This document shows positions 1-10,879 of a stretch of DNA of 64,000 nucleotides, piece after piece (position 1 is the stretch's first letter; each line of letters begins with the position of its first letter). Source of the DNA: Escallonia rubra (lineage: Eukaryota; Streptophyta; Magnoliopsida; Escalloniales; Escalloniaceae); the NCBI GenBank assembly GCA_033065855.1, contig JAVXUO010000028.1, forward strand, positions 1 to 64,000. The letters run 5' to 3'. Both the position numbers and the translations under genes were made by a program. The notes under the pieces were generated by a model. That model saw only the letters and a program-made list of their open reading frames with translations, ran no database searches and was not told the origin of the DNA.

Positions 1-362
1 AGAATTAGCGACGGATTCACCGTCGCTAAAAATCCCTCGTATAAAAGCCCGTCACTAAAAGTTTAGCGACGGAATTTTTAAATCCGTCGCTAAATATGTA
101 ATTTTTACCGACGGATTTATTATTCATTAGCGACGGAATGTCCGTCGTAATTATATTTTTAAAATTTTAATTTATTTTCTTTCGTCCAATTAGCGACGGA
201 ATATTAATATTTAGCGACGGAATATTCCGTCGCTAAATAGCTTATTTAGAGACGGAATATTCCGTCGCTAAATATTAATATTCGTCGCTAAATATTAATA
301 TTCCGTCGCTAAATATTTTTATTGAAAGGATATTTTAGCGACGGAATAAATCCGTCGCCAAA
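1..362. repeat. CACTA subterminal repeats, 3' side
   Basis: About fifteen copies of a TTTAGCGACGGAAT-like word occur in both orientations, with degenerate spacers rich in AT. Pairs of opposite copies can fold back on each other (for example near 195-310). In CACTA elements such words bind the element's own TNPA-type protein. The stretch 363-545 is AT-rich spacer with nothing else recognisable. Confidence 0.85.
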
Positions 363-622
363 AGTCAATTTTTTTTTTAAATTTTTTTTTTTAATTTTTC
401 AATTACCTAAACCTGTACAGAAATACAATTCTCAACAACAACGCGCAATAAGCGAAATACAGAAAAAAATATATAATCAATTAGAAAAAATATTTATTAT
501 AAAGGAAAGTAATACATGTACAAGCCGGTAACCGGAGATAGCCGGTTAGGAGAGGGGAGAAGAGTACAACCCGGGCGCGGGGGGGGGGGGGGAAGCTAGG
601 AACGGGCACGGGAAGGGGCTCA

Positions 623-2260
623 TCAGGGGTTCCCGAGTCCCGGATCTGGATCCTGCTGAACCGGGGCCGGGGCGGCTGGTCCAGCAGTGCCCTGCTCCCT
701 CATCATCCGGCACACCACTGTAGCAATGCGCTCGATATCCTCCTCGTGCAAATGAGGCCGAGGCGCCGGTGTCTGGAGGGGCAGCAGGGGGTGAGGACGC
801 TCCTATCACGGCACGAGGAGTCGTGCTAGGCAGGCCGCGTATGCGGCCTTTCGGCCGATTCACGACCTCCGGCGTATCCAGCCATCGCTTCAACCCCCCA
901 GTACGCGCAGCCGTACTAGTGGACGCTGACGGCTCTCCGGACTGCTGCTCTTGGACCTTAGCTGTTCATACGAGGCCTGCAAAAATAGTGGTTTAACGAT
1001 ATGTTATGGCATTAATTAACGAAACAGACATCGAGGATAGAAAGAAACAGATTAACTTAAATAAATTGACTCACATCGATCCGCCGGGCAATATCTGAAA
1101 TATAGTCGCCCGCCTGGTGCGTCTCGTCCTTGTCCTTCTTCCGCACGTGCGTCTGAGTATAGGTCAGAGCTATGACCTCATCCTCCAGATCCGGGTGCTC
1201 GACCGCGTTCATATGTCGGACGATGTCGTGTGGCACCGACCCCCCCTGTGTGCGTCGGATCTCTGTTCTGTCTGTTCTTGAGCCCCGCTCTTACTCTTGG
1301 CGTCCCAACCTGGATCCGCAGCCCACCGATCTATCATCTCCCCCCATACACGGTGAGATATCCAATGTGGGGGATATTTCGTCATGTCCGTCATCGGGGC
1401 ACCCGCGGGCAGCGCCCTCTTCGCCCGGTCCCGTGCATCGTGGAGCCATCGGCGGTAATTCTTGCCGATGTAATTAAAGAAAGCCTGCTGCCCCAGTCCC
1501 TGCTGCTCAGGCGTATCAAACGTGAACCCCTCCTGTAATGCATTCAATAACACAAATTAACAACATAAAACAAACTGTAATTTAACATTTACTAACGCTG
1601 AAAAAAATACTTCACCGTACCAGCCACTCCTCCCATAGGGCCTCCCTCGCAGCGGCATCCCATTCCTTCCAGTACAGGCGTGGCTCGAAGAATCGGCCCT
1701 TCACAAGAACGCCGATCTTCGTCCTCGCCATATTCTCCAGGATCCTGCCAAAGAAGTAATTAAATTAATTAATACAGTTCAAATATAAATTAACACCCAA
1801 AATTTTTAAACATAAGGCATGAGGTGATATTTTTAGTACTTACAGGCCCTCCTGCGTGAGCGTAACTCTCTGTTTACGATGGGGGTCGATGCGTACCCCG
1901 CGTGTCGGACCACGGCCTCGTCGAGATCCTACAAAACACAGACATTAATACAGTTCAATATAAGGCATGCGAAAATGTACGAAACACCGTTATCAATTAT
2001 ACCTGAGGTAGAACCCACGGAAGATGGACACGGCTGGGGCGACGGCGATGCTGGGGCGACGGCGATGGCTGGGGCGACGGTGACGGCGATGGCTGGGCCC
2101 CCGATGGCTGTCCGCGATTACTCTGTGCCTCGTCATCAGTAGGCAATGACGAGGTGGGACTAACCGGGGAGGAAGCAGCTCGGCGTCCAGCCCGGCCACG
2201 AATAGCCCGTAGCCTATCCATATCTGACTTCATATAGATTATATACAAAGACATTAACAC
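623..2260 (-). pseudogene. TNPA-like CACTA protein (Ptta/En/Spm, Transposase_24-type), frameshifted
   Basis: This is a minus-strand gene with five inferred exons: 2260-2003, 1928-1844, 1744-1621, 1532-1075 and 976-623, all with GT/AG borders. The product would be the accessory protein that binds the subterminal repeats. Exon 1 encodes a Ser/Pro-rich tail repeat, exon 2 contains RGPTRGVRID (a motif typical of the family), exon 4 the region with WGEMIDRW and a His-Gly-Gly-Ser-like stretch, and exon 5 an EVVNRPKGRIRGL segment followed by a short helical C-terminus ending at a double TGA. The reading frame is broken by one-base slips in C/G runs near 2048, 1240-1246 and 894-899, and once more near 797-801. 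These could be decay or consensus errors in homopolymers. Family assignment is moderately firm; exon borders are inferred by eye. Confidence 0.72.
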
Positions 2261-2401
2261 GTGAAAAACAATAATTTAGGCATAAATCATCATCGGCACT
2301 ATATATATATATATATATGAACGGATGTGCAAAAACACATCAATAAACACCAAGTTCTAAAATGTTACTACATTTTTCCCGTGATGTTACAACATTACAA
2401 G

Positions 2402-5400
2402 TCAATCATTTTCAGTTTGCGAATCATCTTCATCACTATCCTCGTCGCCCTCTTCTTCGTGGGACTCGTCGTCCTCTTCATCTTCTAATTCATCCTCTTC
2501 ATCAGTAGACTCGGTCACATCATCTCCAACACTTTCAACATCTTCCGCGTCATCATCTACGACTTCTTCTCCCACAAGAAGTGTTGTTGGAAGAGGAAGA
2601 TCGTCCTCCTCGTTGTTGACCTCAACAGGGAACAAGACACGTGGTTGGTCGGCTTGAAAGGAGTCTAGCTCACTGTCATATGTCACGGGCAATTTCTTGG
2701 ACTTGATAGTTGTATACCAATGAGATTTGGGATTGGCGACGTCCTCCGCGTAAAAGACTTGTACAGCTTGACTAGCAAACACAAAGGGCTCGTCTGATGC
2801 AAGTCTTGACTTGACATTGACATCTACAATCCCTTGAGAGCTAACACGGATTCCTCTGCTGCATGTGACATCGAACCACGTACACTTGAACATTACCAGG
2901 CGGTTTTGGGAACCCAGATATGTTAGCTCAACAATCTCATCTAACTCTCCGTAAAAATCCATGCAATTCTCGGCATAACAGTCGCCGTTGACCAAGACTC
3001 CACTGTTTTGGGTTTGTTTTGTTCGGTCATCATCTTTTACGTTAAACCTAAACCCGTTGATGATATAACCTCCGTAACAGGATGTTTGTTTGTTAGGGCC
3101 TTCGGCTAGTAATTTCAAGCAGGAGGCCACTGGTCTATCCATTGACTGAACCTATTGTAGATGACGGTAAACATTAAGGATAAATCAGTATACTAATTGG
3201 CCACAGAACTGTATATAACACATAATATAATTTCGTTAAATAATCTTACACGGATTTTGAACCACTGTACAAATTGTGATTTCCGATGAGATTCAAGTCC
3301 AGCGGGATCAGTGATTAAAGATTCCGCATCGAACTCACTGCAAACCAATATGCATCTAACTCGCTTAACACACTTTCAATTATGTACAGCAATGTAAGTG
3401 AATTAAGACTTTAACTTACTCAACGAATGCCGAAACTTCATCGCAATTTAGAAGGGCATATATTGTTGCAGCACTGTACTCTTCATCTGTTAGCCATCGA
3501 GTATACGTTCGGCCGAACGGACTACCTGACTGCTTGAATATTGACAATTGCCCTTCCAAATTTGTGCTTGCTCCGGGATCATTTCGGCCTAGTTGATTTA
3601 ACCTTGTACCAACATCCGAACCGAAATATTGACTACAAAAGTTTACAAGTTCTTCCATTACGTAAGCCTCCGCAATTGAGCCCTCAACCCGAGCCTTATT
3701 ACGGACTTTTTTCTTTAAATGGAACATGAACCTAGAAGTTTAGGGAATCGAGTTAGGTGGAATATCAATGATAACAGATGTCGCATTAAGTGTAAACGAA
3801 CAACTGTAACAATTTAAGGATTACCTCTCGAAGGGATACATCCACCGATATTGCACGGGTCCACCCATCTTAGCTTCATATGCCAAGTGAACAGGCAGAT
3901 GCTCCATTGAATCAAAGAACGAAGGTGGGAAGATTTTCTCCAGCTTGCAAATCGTCACCACAATGTTCTTCTCAAGCACTTCCATGTTACTCACCCGGAT
4001 CGTAGAAGAGCATATATCTCGAAAGAAATGAGATAATTCAGTCAAAGTCTCGCAAACAACCCGTGGCAACAGTCCCCGGAAGGCAATAGGAATGAATCTC
4101 TCCATGAATACGTGGCAGTCGTGACTCTTCATCCCTTGGAACTTGCATTCCGAAACATTGCAACAACGAGATATGTTGGACGCAAACCCATCCGGAAGCT
4201 TCAAATTCTTAACCCACTGACAGACCTTCTCCACTTGTTTCTTGTCTAGACAGTAAGGTGCTTTCGGAAGTATGGTCCTCCCACTGACTGTCCGAGGATG
4301 CAATTCACGGCGTACACCCAACTGTTGTAGATCCCTTCTCGCTTTAAGGTGATCTTTCGATTTGCCCTTGACATTCATCACTGTGTTGAACACATTATCA
4401 AAAACGTTCTTCTCAATATGCATCACATCCATGTTGTTTCGGATAACGAGCGTCCTCCAGTAGGCTAACTCCCAGAAGATACAAAATTTTCTCCAGTTGT
4501 GCTCTTTCCCGAACCCTGCAATCTTCTGATCCGGCACACCCTTACCGTGTGGTATGTCAGTATCAAGTGCCTCCAGGTGTGAGAGTACTTCTTCACCAGA
4601 TGGGTAGTCCAGCGTGACAACCTCACGCTCGATTGTCCCGTCAAATTTATCCTTCTGCCTACGAAACTGATGGCCCGGTGGCAAAAGCTTACGGTGACAT
4701 CCGAACCACGAGGCCTTTCCGCCGTGCTTTAACGTATGACCGGGGTTCACGCCCATACAAGCAGGGCATGCTAGCTTCCCATGTGTGCTCCAGCCACACG
4801 TCATTCCCAATGCGGGGAAATCATGTATAGTCCACATCAAAGCAGCCCTCATCTGAAAATTTTGTTTAAGGGATGCATCATATGTTTCGACTCCATGATT
4901 CCATAATTGTTTTAACTCATCAATCAACGGCCTTAAATACACATCTATGTCCTTACCGGGACTCTTCGGCCCCGGAATAAGCAACGACAAGAACATATAC
5001 GGCTTCTTCATGCACATGCCTGGTGGAAGGTTGTAAGGGACAATAATAACAGGCCAACAGGAGTAAGGCGTGGTAGACTGACCGAAAGGGTTGAACCCAT
5101 CGGTTGCCAGACCAAGTCTAACATTCCGAACTTCCTGAGCAAAAACTGGATGCCTGCGGTCAAACTCCTTCCACGCCTCTCCATCAGCTGGGTGTGTCAG
5201 CACATCGGCATCGTTGCTGCGAGTCTCACGGTGAGCCCTCATATGTTCAGCCGTACTGGAGGAGTAGTACATTCTCTGAAGCCGTGGTGTGACCGGGAAA
5301 TATCGCAATATCTTCCATGCAATGTTTTTCTTCTTCCCTTTGTCCGGTTTGTACCTCGAATGATCACACACTGGACATAATGACAAATCCTTATTCTCTT

Positions 5401-6058
5401 TCCAGAATAATACACAATCGTTATTGCACGCATCTATCCGGTCGTAGCTCAACCCAAGTTTCCTCATCATCTTCTTCGCGTCATAGTACGACGGCGGTAG
5501 CTTTTCACTTTCGGGCAGTATTTCTTTGATGAAGGTAACAAACTCGTTAAAACCTTTCTCGCTCAGCCCGTGGTCTGATTTCAACTGTAATAACCTACTA
5601 ACCGCAGACAGCCGTGTGTGTTTCGGAGCTCCATCCCACAGCGGCTCTTCCGCAGCTCTCAACAACTCATAAAACTGATGAGCCCCCTCGTTCGGCGGTT
5701 GTGGCCTGTCGTTACCCCAGTCAACATTAGCATGCCCAACATCCATAATCATATCTCGAAAATCATATCGTGCCTCCTCCCTAACTTCAGTTTGACTAGC
5801 CAGGTTGGACGACAATACTATCGTTTCCCCGTGCTGCGTCCACCTTGTGTATCCACCCATAAAACCGTACCGACGAAGATGCCATTTTACTTCAATTCTT
5901 TTTCTCCAGTGCAACAACTCACATCTACCGCACGGGCACCTTATCTTATCAAGGTCAACATGTGCAGGATGCGCATAAGCGAAGTCGAGAAATTCGTCAA
6001 CGCGACACTCAAAATCTTCAGCATTCTTCCTTTTCATCCAACTTCGATCGACTGACAT
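2402..6058 (-). CDS. TNP2-type CACTA transposase (Transposase_21), four exons
   Basis: This is the catalytic protein of the element, acting in the nucleus on the CACTA termini. Exons read on the minus strand are 6058-3825, 3731-3420, 3337-3250 and 3151-2402, with GT/AG introns. Their summed length, 3384 bases, is exactly 1128 codons without an internal stop, which supports the splice model. In order the protein shows a transposase-associated N-terminal domain with a CPCGRC cysteine cluster (about residues 3-78), the long Transposase_21 core, a DUF4218 region ending FVQWFKIR, and a DUF4216 region (around NGFRF and TQNSGV). It ends in a strongly acidic Asp/Glu tail. The length fits full-size TNP2 proteins. 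The start at 6058 is the first Met before the conserved N-terminal domain. It is followed downstream by the TNPA-like gene on the same strand. Confidence 0.93.
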
Positions 6059-6800
6059 GACGACTGAATTATCGTACTGTATACCACCTTCAATAATGAC
6101 CAGTGATTAAGCATTGCCGATGTAAATATCAATGCATGAATGTTACAACACGTCTACATATTTCCCCTCCACTCTTGAACAGGTAGTGGTCCTATCCCAT
6201 TCAGAAAAGCACATGTTTATAAAACAGTGAATAACTCATGCTTAGTCCGATGTCTGTGGAAAATTCGGCAGCACCTCCCCGCATTTCTCCAAGTACACCA
6301 CATCGATTAGGTGTTCTAACATTCATCTAACCTTGCTCAGGAAGGTTTGACGGATGTTAGAACACCAGATCTGTATGCACCCGGAGAAACACACGAGAAC
6401 GTGTACCAAATATCCACGACATAGAACATAAAGCATGAGTCAAAATACTGTTTTATAAACAATTAGCTTTTCCAAACTGTCCAAACTGGACATCCAAAGG
6501 CTCATTACAAGGCATTACTTTGTAATGAGTACCTTTGAACGGGAACTAAGGGTTTTTATGCATGCATGTGTTCAGAAATTGATAAGATATGCAAGAATCT
6601 TTCCGAAATATCAAAACTGCAGAATGATCGTTGCATATGTTATCAATTCCACATTAAATAGAACTCGTTGGCAACGAGTTGAACCATCTCGTTGCCAATG
6701 GACTTCTCAAAACAACAATTAATATAAAGAAGGCAGGGTTTGTAAAGAACGAGTAATTGAACCATCTCTGGGCAACATGGAGTAATTATGGGATGTACAA
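6059..6800 (-). promoter_or_regulatory. Region upstream of TNP2, contains a long fold-back
   Basis: There is no convincing coding sequence. The main structure is an imperfect inverted repeat at 6204-6472 (separate entry), 146 bases upstream of the TNP2 start. A small perfect palindrome, AACTCGTTGGCAACGAGTT, lies at about 6661-6679. Leader exons of TNP2 could lie here but are not recognisable. Confidence 0.5.
6204..6472. repeat. Imperfect long inverted repeat (fold-back) upstream of TNP2
   Basis: The left arm (6204 to about 6335) and right arm (about 6341-6472) are reverse complements with scattered mismatches. Matching blocks include GTTTATAAAACAGT, CTCATGCTT and GGTGTTCTAACAT. The loop is only a few bases near 6337. 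It could be a MITE-like insertion, an inverted duplication that makes small RNAs, or a regulatory hairpin in the leader. Confidence 0.75.
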
Positions 6801-7480
6801 GGGCTAATTAGGGCTAATTAGGCTTAATTGGGTTATGTTAGGGCTAATTAATGTTAATGAGGGATAGTTTCGGATGATTATAGCTGACTAGGGTTGATTA
6901 GGACTAATTAGAGTTATGTAGTCCTAATTAGGGTTTAATTGTGCCGAGTAGTGATGATTAGTCCTAATTAGGGCTAATTAGGCTTAATTGGGTTATGTTA
7001 GGGCTAATTAATGTTAATGAGGGCTAGTTTCGGATAATTATAGCTAATTAGGGTTGATTATGACTAATTAGGGTTTAATTGTGCCGAGTAGTGATGATTA
7101 GTCCTAATTAGGGCTAATTAGGCTTAATTGGGTTATGTTAGGGCTAATTAATGTTAATGAGGGATAGTTTCGGATGATTATAGCTGACTAGGGTTGATTA
7201 GGACTAATTAGAGTTATGTAGTCCTAATTAGGGTTTAATTGTGCCGAGTAGTGATGATTAGTCCTAATTAGGGCTAATTAGGCTTAATTGGGTTATGTTA
7301 GGGCTAATTAATGTTAATGAGGGCTAGTTTCGGATGATTATAGCTGACTAGGGTTGATTAGGACTAATTAGAGTTATGTAGTCGTAATTAGGGTTTAATT
7401 GTGCCGAGTAGTGTTGATTAGTCCTAACTAGCGCTAATTAGGCGTAATTGGGTTATGTTAGTGCAAATTATGACTAATTA
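6801..7480. repeat. 160-bp tandem repeat rich in CTAATTAG
   Basis: Repeat starts align at 6801, 6961, 7101 and 7261, giving units of 160, 140 and 160 bases (the second carries a 20-bp deletion), followed by a decaying partial copy to about 7480. Each unit is built from shorter GGGCTAATTAGG-like words. 7480-7790 holds diverged continuations of the same words and no gene. Confidence 0.85.
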
Positions 7481-7796
7481 GGCTAACAACAATCAATATG
7501 CGCATAATTGGGTTCATTTGGGCTAATTTGAGGTAATTACAGCTAATTTGAATTTTATCAGGTTCTTAGGGTTAATTAAAACTAATTAGGCTCGTTAGAG
7601 CTAATTAGGGTTAATTGATTTACTAAAATATTGTTAATCAGGACTAATTAGGGCTAATTATAGCCAGCGCTGGAGCCACGATTAGATTCCAGGGGGTGCA
7701 TGCTAAAAATGTCGCATTAACCTAACTAACCTAAATTTAATGCACATTCAACAACCTCAATTCCGACACCTCATATAGGGTGTCGATATGGTGTCC

Positions 7797-7932
7797 GATA
7801 CGTTTCTGACACCTCCGGACACGTGTCAGACACATACCGACACGTGTCTGACACATACCGACACGTGTCCGACGCCTTTGGACACGTGTCCGACACCTCC
7901 GGACACGTGTCCGATGCCCAGCGACACGCACC
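7797..7932. promoter_or_regulatory. 21-bp-phased array of palindromic G-boxes
   Basis: The perfect palindrome GACACGTGTC starts at 7818, 7839, 7860, 7881 and 7902, that is five copies with an exact 21-base period. Degenerate copies sit in phase at 7797 and 7923. The core CACGTG is the G-box and ACGTGTC is an ABRE-type site; in plants such sites bind bZIP and bHLH factors. The array is 1.7-1.9 kb upstream of the TNP2 start, between other repeat blocks of the element. A regulatory role is inferred. Confidence 0.8.
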
Positions 7933-8026
7933 TCCGGACACATCGGCATACGTTAATTTGTTTTCTAAATGTCGGACACCGTCGATCAGACGTGGTGTCC
8001 GTGTCTGCGCTAACTAACAGGTATCT

Positions 8027-8410
8027 CAATCCAATTGGGTCCCATCCTCCGTCAACAATCTCAATTCTCAATTCTCAATTCTCAAATGCTCAATGCAATA
8101 AAAATTAACAAAAATCACACATTCAATCCAATTGGGTCCCATCCTCCGTCAACAATCTCAATTCTCAATTCTCAAATGCTCAATGCAATAAAAATTAACA
8201 AAAATCACACATTCAATCCAATTGGGTCCCATCCTCCGTCAATAATCTCAATATCTCAAATGCTCAATGCACAATCTAAAATCATCAATTAACAACCTAA
8301 AATCATCAATTCATAATCGCAATTACTTCAAATGCACAGCTAATAACCTAAAATCATCGATCAATAATCACAATTCTAAAACGCACAATTAACAACCTAA
8401 AATTATCAAA
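8027..8410. repeat. 90-97-bp tandem repeat and related AT-rich words
   Basis: Units beginning CAATCCAATTGGGTCCC start at 8027, 8124 and 8214 and continue with CTCAATTCTCAAATGCTCAATGC-type words that decay into scattered copies to about 8410. Open frames through this block are by-products of the repeat. Confidence 0.8.
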
Positions 8411-8459
8411 CAAATGATCAATGTTCAAATGGGAAAAAAATGTTCAAAATTCACATATC

Positions 8460-9424
8460 CGATGCGCTTGAATTATTTCAATTTAGGGTTCGATTGTATT
8501 AGGGCATTCAATTTAGGGTTCAATTAGTTTCATTTAGGGTTCGGTTCGATTAGGGCATTCAATTTAGGGTTCAATTACTTCAATTTAGGGTTCAATTAGG
8601 GGGTTCTATTGATTCAATTTAGGGTTCAGTTGATTTGAGGCATTAAATTTAGGGTTCAATTAGTTCAATTTAGGGTTCGGTTGGATTAGGGCATTCAATT
8701 TGGGGTTCAATTAGGGTTCGGTTAGATTGGGGCAATCAATTTAGGGTTTAATTAGGGGTTCAATTAGTTTAATTTAGGATTCGATTCAATTAGGGCATTC
8801 AATTTAGGGTTCAATTATGGGGTTCTATTGATTCAATTTAGGGTTCGGTTGATTTGAGGCATTCAATTTAGGGTTCAATTAGTTCAATTTAGGGTTCAAT
8901 TAGTTCAATTTAGGGTTCGGTTGGATAAAGCATTCAATTTAGGGTTCAATTTGGGTTCGGTTAGATTGGGGCAATCAATTTAGGATTTAATTAGGGGTTC
9001 AATTAGTTTAATTTAGGGTTCGATTCAATTAGGGCATTCAATTTAGGGTTCAATTACTTCAATTTAGGGTTCAATAAGGGAGTTCTATTGATTCAATTTA
9101 GGGTTCGGTTGATTTGAGGCATTCAATTTAGGGTTCAATTAGATTGGGGCAATCAATTTAGGGTTTAATTAGGGGTTCAATTAGTTTAATTTAGGGTTCG
9201 ATTCAATTAGGTCATTCAATTTAGGATTCAATTACTTCAATTTAGGGTTCAATTAGGGGGCTCTATTGATTCAATTTAGGGTTCGGTTGATTTGAGGCAT
9301 TCAATTTAGGGTTCAATTAGTTCAATTTAGGGTTCGGTTGGATTAGGGCATTCAATTTAGGGTTCAATTAGGGTTCAGTTAGATTGGGGCAATCAATTTA
9401 GGGTTTAATTAGGGGTTCAATTAG
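8460..9424. repeat. Telobox-like array (AATTTAGGGTTC) with 240-bp higher-order unit
   Basis: Dozens of AATTTAGGGTTC-type words follow one another. They contain TTTAGGG, the common plant telomere heptamer, and its complement AACCCTAA, the telobox core. A marker word (GATTGGGGCAATC) recurs at 8725, 8964, 9142 and 9382, spacings 239, 178 and 240, so the array has a higher-order unit of about 240 bases with one shortened copy. The heptamers are separated by other sequence, so this is not a telomere tract. Confidence 0.85.
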
Positions 9425-10049
9425 ACCCGTCGCTAAAAATCTATTCCGTCGCTAAAAATCTTCATCAAACTATGGCTTAATTAGTAGCTCAGCCACGAGG
9501 AGCACACAAAACTCAATGTTTGCCATAACCATGTCACATAACGTAACTTCCAACTAGGGCAAAAACAACAAACAAAAGTCAATGTTTGCACGCTCGAATT
9601 TAATTCTATTCTAAGGAACTTCGCCAAAAAATGAAATGACTTACGATATCACACAGAGGTCAAGGTTCACTTGCTATGAAATCATATCAGCACAATGCAA
9701 AGTCAAGAACGTACATATTGAAGACAGAAGACAAAGAGACATACATTCGATCCAAAGCTGCCGGAGGTGAGAAGGGTCGTAGGGTGGTCGTCGATGCTCG
9801 CCGGAACCGTGGGTGGTCGCGAGTCGCGACTGTCAAGCACTGTAGTGGGTTGAAATGGCTGTTCACAGGAGCTCGCCGGTGTCGCGTGGCTGTTCACAGG
9901 AGCTCGCCGGTGTCGCGGGAGCTCGCCGGTGTCGCGGGAGCTCGCCGGTGTCGGGGGAAGTCGCCGGTGTCGCGGGAAACGATGTCGATGCTCGGGAGAA
10001 AGCTGGTGCCCTAATTGAATTGCCTCAATTTGAAATACATCTAATCTTT
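9425..10049. other. Spacer with two subterminal words and a 19-bp GC-rich repeat
   Basis: Two GTCGCTAAAAATC words occur at 9427-9461. At 9866-9975 a GGAGCTCGCCGGTGTCGCG unit (19 bases) is repeated about five times, once interleaved with a longer unit that includes TGGCTGTTCACA. Frames that stay open across it are repeat artefacts. This region may hold the 5' leader of the CACTA transcript. Confidence 0.55.
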
Positions 10050-10368
10050 TTAAAGCCTTTACCGACGGAAAATACCGTCGGTAAAAGTCCGTCGGCAAAA
10101 CCGAACTTTCACCGACGGGTATTTTTACCGACGGGATTATTCCGTTGTTAAATAGTTTTACCGACGGGTGTGTTCTGTCGGTAAAAGTCCGTCGGCAAAA
10201 CCCTACTTTCACCGACGGTTATTTTTACGGACGGAATTATTCCGTCGTTAAATAGTTTTACCGACGGACGTTAAGCGACGGGTATGTTCCGTCGCTGAAA
10301 CGACTTTTAGAGACGGAATTTCGTCCGTCGCTAAAAGTCCGTCGCAAATTGAGTCTTTTCTTGTAGTG
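10050..10368 (-). repeat. CACTA subterminal repeats and 5' terminal inverted repeat
   Basis: CCGACGGA/TCCGTCGG words in both orientations fill 10057-10266. The outermost copies (10272-10345) switch to GCGACGG, the form seen at the left end. The terminal repeat, CACTACAAGAAAAG on the minus strand, occupies 10355-10368. Confidence 0.92.
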
Positions 10369-10371
10369 GTG

Positions 10372-10562
10372 GTGCCCGTGGGCATGTAACATGATTGTGG
10401 CGCATGGGCGCGATGAAGTGCGTAAGGTGCCGGGGGCACGTTTGTATCAATGGTGGTGCATGGGCGCGATAGAGTGTGTATGGTGCCGGGGGCACGGTAG
10501 TGTCAATGGTGGCGCATGGGCACGACATAGTGCGTATGGTGCCGGGGGCACGGTAGTGTGAC
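10372..10562. repeat. 56-bp tandem repeat flanking the CACTA end
   Basis: The word GGTGCCGGGGGCACG occurs at 10426, 10482 and 10538, exactly 56 bases apart, with a degenerate earlier copy. It is GC-rich and contrasts sharply with the AT-rich transposon beside it. The word is itself a near palindrome. No gene is supported. Confidence 0.8.
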
Positions 10563-10642
10563 AGAGAGCCTGGGGGCATGGCTGTGTCAGCGGCGCGACG
10601 CGGTGAAGTGTTGAAGTGCGACGCCCGGACACCAGTGACGGG

Positions 10643-10861
10643 GTCGCGGAGTTGTGTCCTGGCGACGGGGGTCACGGAGTTGTGTCCGGGCGACGGGGTC
10701 GCGGAGTTGTGTCCGGGCGACGTGGTCGCGGAGTTGTGTCCGGGCGACGTGGTCGCGGAGTTGTGTCCGGGCGACGTGGTCGCGGAGTTGTGTCCGGGCG
10801 ACGGGGGTCGCGGAGTTGTGTCCGAGCGACGGGGGTCGCGGAGTTATGTATGGTCCCTTGA
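10643..10861. repeat. 27-bp GC-rich tandem repeat, eight copies
   Basis: Copies of GTCGCGGAGTTGTGTCCGGG start at 10643, 10671, 10698, 10725, 10752, 10779, 10807 and 10835. The 27-base unit is a multiple of three, so several frames stay open on both strands; I regard these as artefacts. The unit is rich in CpG. Confidence 0.88.
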
Positions 10862-10879
10862 AGAGAAGTGAATGTGCTA

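Larger units (their letters stand above)
1..10368 (-). mobile_element. CACTA (En/Spm) DNA transposon, left end outside window
   Basis: The right terminus reads, on the minus strand from 10368, CACTACAAGAAAAG, the classic CACTA terminal inverted repeat. The next three bases (10369-10371, GTG) would be one copy of the 3-bp target duplication. Both sides carry many short subterminal copies of a GCGACGGA/CCGACGGA word in both orientations, as expected for binding sites of a TNPA-like protein. Inside, on the minus strand, are a TNP2 transposase gene and then a TNPA-like gene, the usual CACTA order from the 5' end. Transcription therefore starts at the right end. The left terminus is not visible, but dense subterminal repeats at bases 1-360 suggest it lies close by. 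Because TNP2 looks intact and TNPA does not, autonomy is doubtful. Confidence 0.93.

Noticed and set aside
1172-1538. Two plus-strand frames of about 100 codons
   Set aside because: They are the complement of TNPA exon 4, which has family motifs and splice sites on the minus strand.
5618-6055. Plus-strand frame of 145 codons
   Set aside because: Complement of the conserved TNP2 N-terminal region.
7797-7932. Regular direct repeats resembling a CRISPR array
   Set aside because: The unit is 21 bp with almost no spacer variation, and the DNA is clearly plant nuclear; a G-box minisatellite fits better.
8460-9424. Interstitial telomere tract
   Set aside because: TTTAGGG occurs at intervals inside longer words, never as head-to-tail heptamers.
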